Assembly (NCBI GenBank): GCA_019426215.1
Contig: CM033399.1
Span: forward strand, 37,544,729 to 37,608,728
From: Buddleja alternifolia
Lineage: Eukaryota; Streptophyta; Magnoliopsida; Lamiales; Scrophulariaceae
DNA length: 64,000 nucleotides
Reading direction: 5' to 3'
Shown here: piece after piece, positions 59,556 through 64,000 of the stretch
How positions within the stretch are numbered: the first letter of the stretch is position 1
Layout: each line of letters starts with the position of its first letter
The notes under the pieces: generated by a model
What the model saw: only the letters and a program-made list of their open reading frames with translations
Told to the model about the DNA's origin: nothing
Database searches by the model: none
Program-made: the position numbers and the translations under genes

Positions 59556-60250
59556 TTCGAATATGTACCTTAAACAATTAGTTGTTATTTATCTATCAAC
59601 GGATAATCGGTTCCCAATAAATTATTGAGTATATCTCAACTTGTTCTTATTAAATAATTTTAATGTAGTAGTGATCCGCCCTTTCTTCGCCCTTTTGTAA
59701 TTTAAAAATGTACTCCTTGCAATTGGAATGTATCTTTTATATATTGTCATAATATCAACAATAATTGTTTGTGTGTTTTTGTGGTTCGGACCTCAAAATA
59801 TGTTATTAATGTACTGTTACATACAATTATATTGTTGGGATGCAATGATCTACGTAAGATTTATGATACGGTTGACTATTGGGTTGGAACATTATGTTCG
59901 CACAACCACACTTGAACGACATTTTTTTTACGGATAGGTTCAAATTTGAATTTTCTCAACTTCTCAATATTCTGGTTCAAAAAATTGTTGTGTTCTATTT
60001 TTATATCGACTTTAAATATGCGTTTCTTGCATTTTCTGTTTATTTTTGTAATTTTCTTAATATTAATTAAGAATATGTGGTTGTGTGGAACTCGTGGTTT
60101 TAGATTATTAATTACTTGGCAAAGAATGTGAAATTAAGTGCCCTTGTGCAAATTACTTGAACTCGTACATTCATATTCAAATTAAGTACATTGTTGGATC
60201 AAATTGATGCTTCGAACCACTATAAAATTATTGTGCAATTTTCATTCTCC
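59556..60250. other. AT-rich DNA between the RPA-like gene and the F-box gene
   Basis: No gene. The two genes converge here, so it holds both 3' flanks. No GC-rich hairpin followed by CTRR was seen. Confidence 0.5.
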
Positions 60251-61835
60251 TCAAATTATAGGGTAAGCCCCTTTTATGAAACGAATTTGCACATTGTTTG
60301 ACGCGGTACCTTCATACGCTCTAATTGATGCCCTCTTATACACACCAATTGGATCATCAAAAAATTGATTAACACAGTAGATATTTAGTGTACCCAACTC
60401 AGTTGCTTGCGACAACACGTACAAAATGTAGCTTAGCTCGCAATTAGAACCCGAGAAGTTGAAGATCGTGACCTCATTCAATGCCTCCAATCCCATTCTT
60501 TGCAACTTCCAGTCCTTTATGTAGTTGGATACACTAATGCCCGCTTTTTCCCATGGTGCACCCTACACATGTTAAATCAATTACAATTTATTTTAAAAAC
60601 CCAAATAAATAACGTGTTCAATAATCTATGTAATAACTAATAAGCGACAAACAATAAAAATTAACATATTACCACCAAATCGACTTTAAGCTCATTCAAG
60701 CCTGTACATCTATTGATGAGCACCAATGTGACCGCAAGATTGTCAAGCAGCTTCGAACAACTGATCTCTAGACGGTGCATATTAACAAAAAGTACTTCGC
60801 CATAATGCGATGCAGAGACTCCACATGCGCCAACCTCTAAAAAAAATAGGAAATCAAAACAACTTCTTAAAAGCATTCGCACTTATTCAAACAATGAGAG
60901 ATAGATATACCCTAACAAAATCAACCGGGACACGTGCTCGTTCGCTGGACAGCAATTCTTTCGTCATTTTTACAACCTCTCGGAGTAGTTGGTATGTTGA
61001 ACAAGTTGATCCGATGTATTGTACATGACGGTGTACTATCCACTGTAAAGAACGAGCTAACGGCCCCAATACTTGTAAACGTCCGGAACCCTGTTTCGTC
61101 TTGTTTCAATAAAATAACAAGGACATCTACATTGGGGAAGTGTACTTTTATATTCACATTTCCTTGGGATCGATTGAATGCCATCTTGAATATTTTTACA
61201 GAAGGCAAACATGCCTCAAATTCTGTTAATCCTCTAAAATCACAGTTGAATAACTGCAAATCATTCAACTTGGGACACCATTTTCCAAGGCGGGAAGAAA
61301 ATGTGTTATCATACAGTACAATGTGCTTCAATATGAGTTTTTTTAAATTTCGTAAATTATATCTATCTTCCCACCTAACAATGTAGTTCGGTAGATATAA
61401 TTTTAACTGAACAATAGTTTGTGACAAAAACAGACCGCTAGGGAGTGAAGTGGACAACCGACCGACTAATTTCAGTATACGCACAGAATGATCTATTCCA
61501 AACACCACCCACTCTTGCCTTATCCAATGCAATGCCTCGGCCCCCATTGGTAACTCAAAGCTCAAAGTTTCAACCACACTTTCATTATGTTCAAGTATAG
61601 TGCGATTAACAAAATTAATAAAATCTAAACCATGATAACCCCTTTGTTCAAAACGGTTAATATCGAATAAAAGAGTAGGGATGGAATACCAACAATGTTG
61701 AAAATATTTTGATAAAAGACCCAATCGGGCTGCCTCCACAATGCATGCATCCCTTGATAACCTTCCCATAACATGAAAAATTATATCCTCACAAAGGAAA
61801 CTAAGTCCATTATTAGAAATTGTATCTCGTTCCAT
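60251..61835 (-). CDS. F-box/LRR-type protein
   Basis: Probable substrate receptor of an SCF ubiquitin ligase. Exons 60926-61835, 60673-60836 and 60251-60562 join in frame with GT-AG ends to give 461 aa. The ATG at 61835 precedes a worn F-box (FLCEDIIFHVMGRLSRDACI...LGLLSKYFQHCWYSIPTLLFD) with the usual LSKxxxxxW end. Leucine-rich segments of the plant F-box/LRR kind follow: VETLSFELPMGAEALHWI, VRILKLVGRLSTSLPSGLFL, LKKLILKHIVLYDNTF and CPKLNDLQLFNCDFRGL. The C-terminal part (LEALNEVTIFNFSGSNCELS) is like the end of FBD-type proteins. The frame is intact. It could be a host gene or one carried by the neighbouring Helitron; the position does not decide. Confidence 0.85.
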
Positions 61836-61855
61836 GGTTTTTATATGAACTATTC

Positions 61856-61985
61856 CTGTTTATACTCTGTTTTACTCGTGCAAGATAATCATTTGACTCA
61901 CCTGTTTATACTCTGTTTCTACTCGTGCAAGATGATCCCCTGTCTCCCCTGTTTATATTCCCCTTTTTTGTAGAAGATGATCCTC
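61856..61985. repeat. Tandem ~57-bp repeats upstream of the F-box gene
   Basis: CTGTTTATACTCTGTTT followed by TACTCGTGCAAGAT occurs at about 61856 and 61909, with a partial third at 61949. It lies in the promoter or leader of the F-box gene. Confidence 0.75.
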
Positions 61986-62069
61986 ACAAATATCCCCTAT
62001 TTATACTCTGAAAATTCTTTGTATGGTTTGGCGGAGGAAGATATTGTTCAATTTGATCCTCCTCAACAA

Positions 62070-62235
62070 CCCAATCCTTATCAGACAAATTAACTTAAAG
62101 GGCCCACACCCACGTGAACCACTACTTTTTGATAAAAGTGAACCACTACTTTCTTATCTCTATTATATTATATATGCACCTTTATCTCTCTCATCATCTT
62201 TTCCCCTCTCTACCCGATCAAAATCTCTTCAATTT
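62070..62235 (+). promoter_or_regulatory. Promoter-like DNA shared with 38.27 kb
   Basis: GGGCCCACACCCACGTGAAC and the following CTCTCTCATC...TTTTCC(C)CTCTC pyrimidine stretch match about 38275-38395. It contains the G-box CACGTG. No gene start follows. Confidence 0.4.
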
Positions 62236-62245
62236 CACTAACTTT

Positions 62246-63652
62246 AGTTATACTAACTTTAATTAACCTTTATCATGATATGGAATTTCAAGATCTCTGC
62301 CCAATATCTTTCATCGAGATAAGGAAACAACTTTAGGATACAAAGAATTTTATTAAACTAAGCACATTATTAGACATTATTTAATGATAGATATATCTTT
62401 TTAAAGTTAAAAAAGACACACGACTCTTAGAATTTCTACATTTAATTTTAAAATTATAAATTGATATTTTTATAATTATTGTTTAAGTTTGGTGAAAGTA
62501 GCTGAAAGATTTATAGGAAAACCTGTTAATGTTTGTATGCATAATATATATATAATTTAGTGACATAAGTATTCATAGGTAAAACACGAAGTCATGTTTT
62601 GTTATGATTCTTAGTGGAGTTAGTGGTGTGATTAGGGATATAGTGGTGTGATTAGTAGAGTTAGTGGTGTGATTAGGCAGACTTAATTATGGGGTGGAAT
62701 TTGTATTGGGTGACCACCGCTAAATTTGATCACTTGGGTGGTTTCTTGAGCAATTTGCATTGTATGACGCTACATACGGAGATGAAATTTTGATTGAAGA
62801 GACTCTGAATGTGCTAATCAGTTCAGTAAGTGGATAGCAATTGTATTTTAATCTGAACAGACTGACTATGCTAATCATTTCAGTGGATAGCAATTATATT
62901 TTAATTATAACATGGGGAGCAGCAAGGCGGACAAATAACATCATTATTATCCTTAATTGTATTTTAATATTAAGTTGTTATCAATTGTATTTTAATTATT
63001 AAGTGAGGTACAACAATGAGGAAAGAAGATGTAGTTTAATTTAGTATTATCTTTAATTGTATTTGCTTATTTAGGGATGTGGAGTTTTAAAAGAAAATTC
63101 ACATTTTATGAACGTATTAGAGCACATTTCTTGGCTTTCATTATTGTATTTTGTGAAGTTCTTTGTGCTACCTAAAGTTGATACCATAAAAAAGTGGACC
63201 ATATCCGTAACTCATATATCTGCCCAAGATCTTTCATCGAGATAAGGAAATAACTTTAGGGTACAAAGATTATATTAAACATAAGCATATTTTAGACATT
63301 ATTAATGATAGATATATCTTTTTAAAGTTAATAAGGAAACGAACTCTTAGAATTTCTACATTAATTTTTAAAATTATAAATTAAATATTTTTTAATAATA
63401 GGACAAACTTGCATCAAATTTATTTTCAATGTTTATAAAATATTTTTTTTCTTATTTCTCTTTTTACTCTTAGATTATTGGTAAGGGCATATTTAACTTA
63501 TAGGTAAAAAAATAATGATAAAAGAGAAAAACAAATCCATGAAACGATGGACCCAATTTTAGTTATACTAACTTTAATTAACCTTTATCTAGGATATGGA
63601 AATTCACAATCTGCCTAAGATCTTTCATCGGATAAGGAAACAACTTTAGGTT
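62246..63652. repeat. Three copies of a ~100-180-bp segment
   Basis: About 62246-62420, 63215-63400 and 63545-63650 share CTTTCATCGAGATAAGGAAA, CTTTAATTAACCTTTATC and TGATAGATATATCTTTTTAA in various parts. AT-rich and non-coding. Between 62420 and 63215 nothing but AT-rich DNA and the 62612-62690 cluster is seen. Confidence 0.7.
62612..62690. repeat. AGTGGTGTGATTAG cluster, second site
   Basis: Three direct copies, then GGCAGACTTAATTATGGGG. The same order as at 43770-43815. Confidence 0.7.
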
Positions 63653-63830
63653 AATATCGAATAAAAGAGTAGGGATGGAATACCAACAATGTTGAAAATA
63701 TTTTGATAAAAGACCCAATTGGGCTTTCTCCACAATGCATGAATACTTGATAAACTTCTCATAATATGAAAAATTATATCCTCACAAAAGAAAACTAAGT
63801 CCATTATTAGAAATTGTACCTCGTTCATGG
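63652..63830 (-). pseudogene. Fragment of a second F-box gene copy
   Basis: Matches 61655-61835, the first ~60 codons of the F-box gene (FCEDIIFHIMRSLS...FNIVGIPSLLF), with frame damage. It is cut off at 63652, where it abuts the end of the GGAAACAACTTTAGG repeat. Confidence 0.8.
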
Positions 63831-64000
63831 TTTTTTATATACTATCCCCTGTTTATACTCTTATTTATGTTCTCTATCGTATGGAGAGTTTGTTTTCTCT
63901 AGTCGATTGAGATTGATTTTTTCTCTCCTTGAATAGGAATTCCACAAGAATTTTCTTACACTTGTTGTGAGTTTCTAATATTATTATTTTTAAAATCTCC
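63831..64000. other. Flank of the F-box fragment, no gene
   Basis: Begins with the CTGTTTATACTCT words seen upstream of the intact F-box gene, then AT-rich DNA. Confidence 0.4.

Noticed and set aside
59556..62400. Helitron 3' terminus
   Set aside because: Several CTAA and CTAG words occur, but none is preceded by a convincing GC-rich hairpin 5-15 bp upstream, so I did not assign an end.

Overview
The window is nuclear DNA from a flowering plant. It has GT-AG introns, low gene density and many plant-type transposons, and the proteins fall in plant families (an RS-tailed cyclophilin, an AMT2/3-type ammonium transporter, a P-class PPR protein, a CYP71 P450, an F-box protein). The P450 reads very much like the CYP71D limonene hydroxylases of mints. 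A Lamiales or Lamiaceae source is therefore my best guess, but this is inference from one gene.

Layout. 1-5.4 kb: a minus-strand cyclophilin of the CYP95 type with eight internal or first exons and a ninth that runs off the left edge. 6.7-9.4 kb: a complete minus-strand ammonium transporter with three exons. 10.0-17.7 kb: a tRNA-type SINE, a complete 5.03-kb non-autonomous CACTA transposon (10394-15427) holding a tandem array of tRNA-like modules, and a partial tandem copy of its flank that lacks the transposon. 17.8-20.4 kb: an intronless 856-residue PPR gene. 20.4-25.4 kb: AT-rich DNA with nested elements (a long-TIR Mutator-like element with an hAT MITE inside it, a Tourist-like MITE, and a solo TIR). 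25.5-27.1 kb: a two-exon CYP71-type P450. 28.0-36.1 kb: a small non-autonomous LTR retrotransposon, a 4.3-kb L1-type LINE with a 14-bp target-site duplication, and a second 5'-truncated LINE. 36.4-37.9 kb: a second copy of the downstream flank of the PPR gene. 38.0-43.7 kb: recent nested tandem duplications and gene or LINE fragments with no clear gene. 43.7-50 kb: repeats and an antisense coiled-coil gene fragment. 50.3-59.6 kb: the coding core of an apparently intact autonomous Helitron, with a three-exon RepHel gene (1548 aa) followed 129 bp later by a multi-exon RPA1-like single-strand-binding protein gene. 60.2-61.8 kb: a three-exon F-box/LRR-type gene on the minus strand. 62.0-64.0 kb: duplicated promoter-like DNA and a broken copy of the start of the F-box gene.

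The host genes look independent of each other: RNA processing, nitrogen uptake, organelle RNA handling, specialised metabolism and protein turnover. The coherent multi-gene unit is the Helitron. An HUH endonuclease/helicase and an ssDNA-binding protein on one strand are what rolling-circle transposition would need. I could not find its TC and CTRR ends. All exon boundaries were worked out by eye from GT-AG sites and reading-frame agreement.
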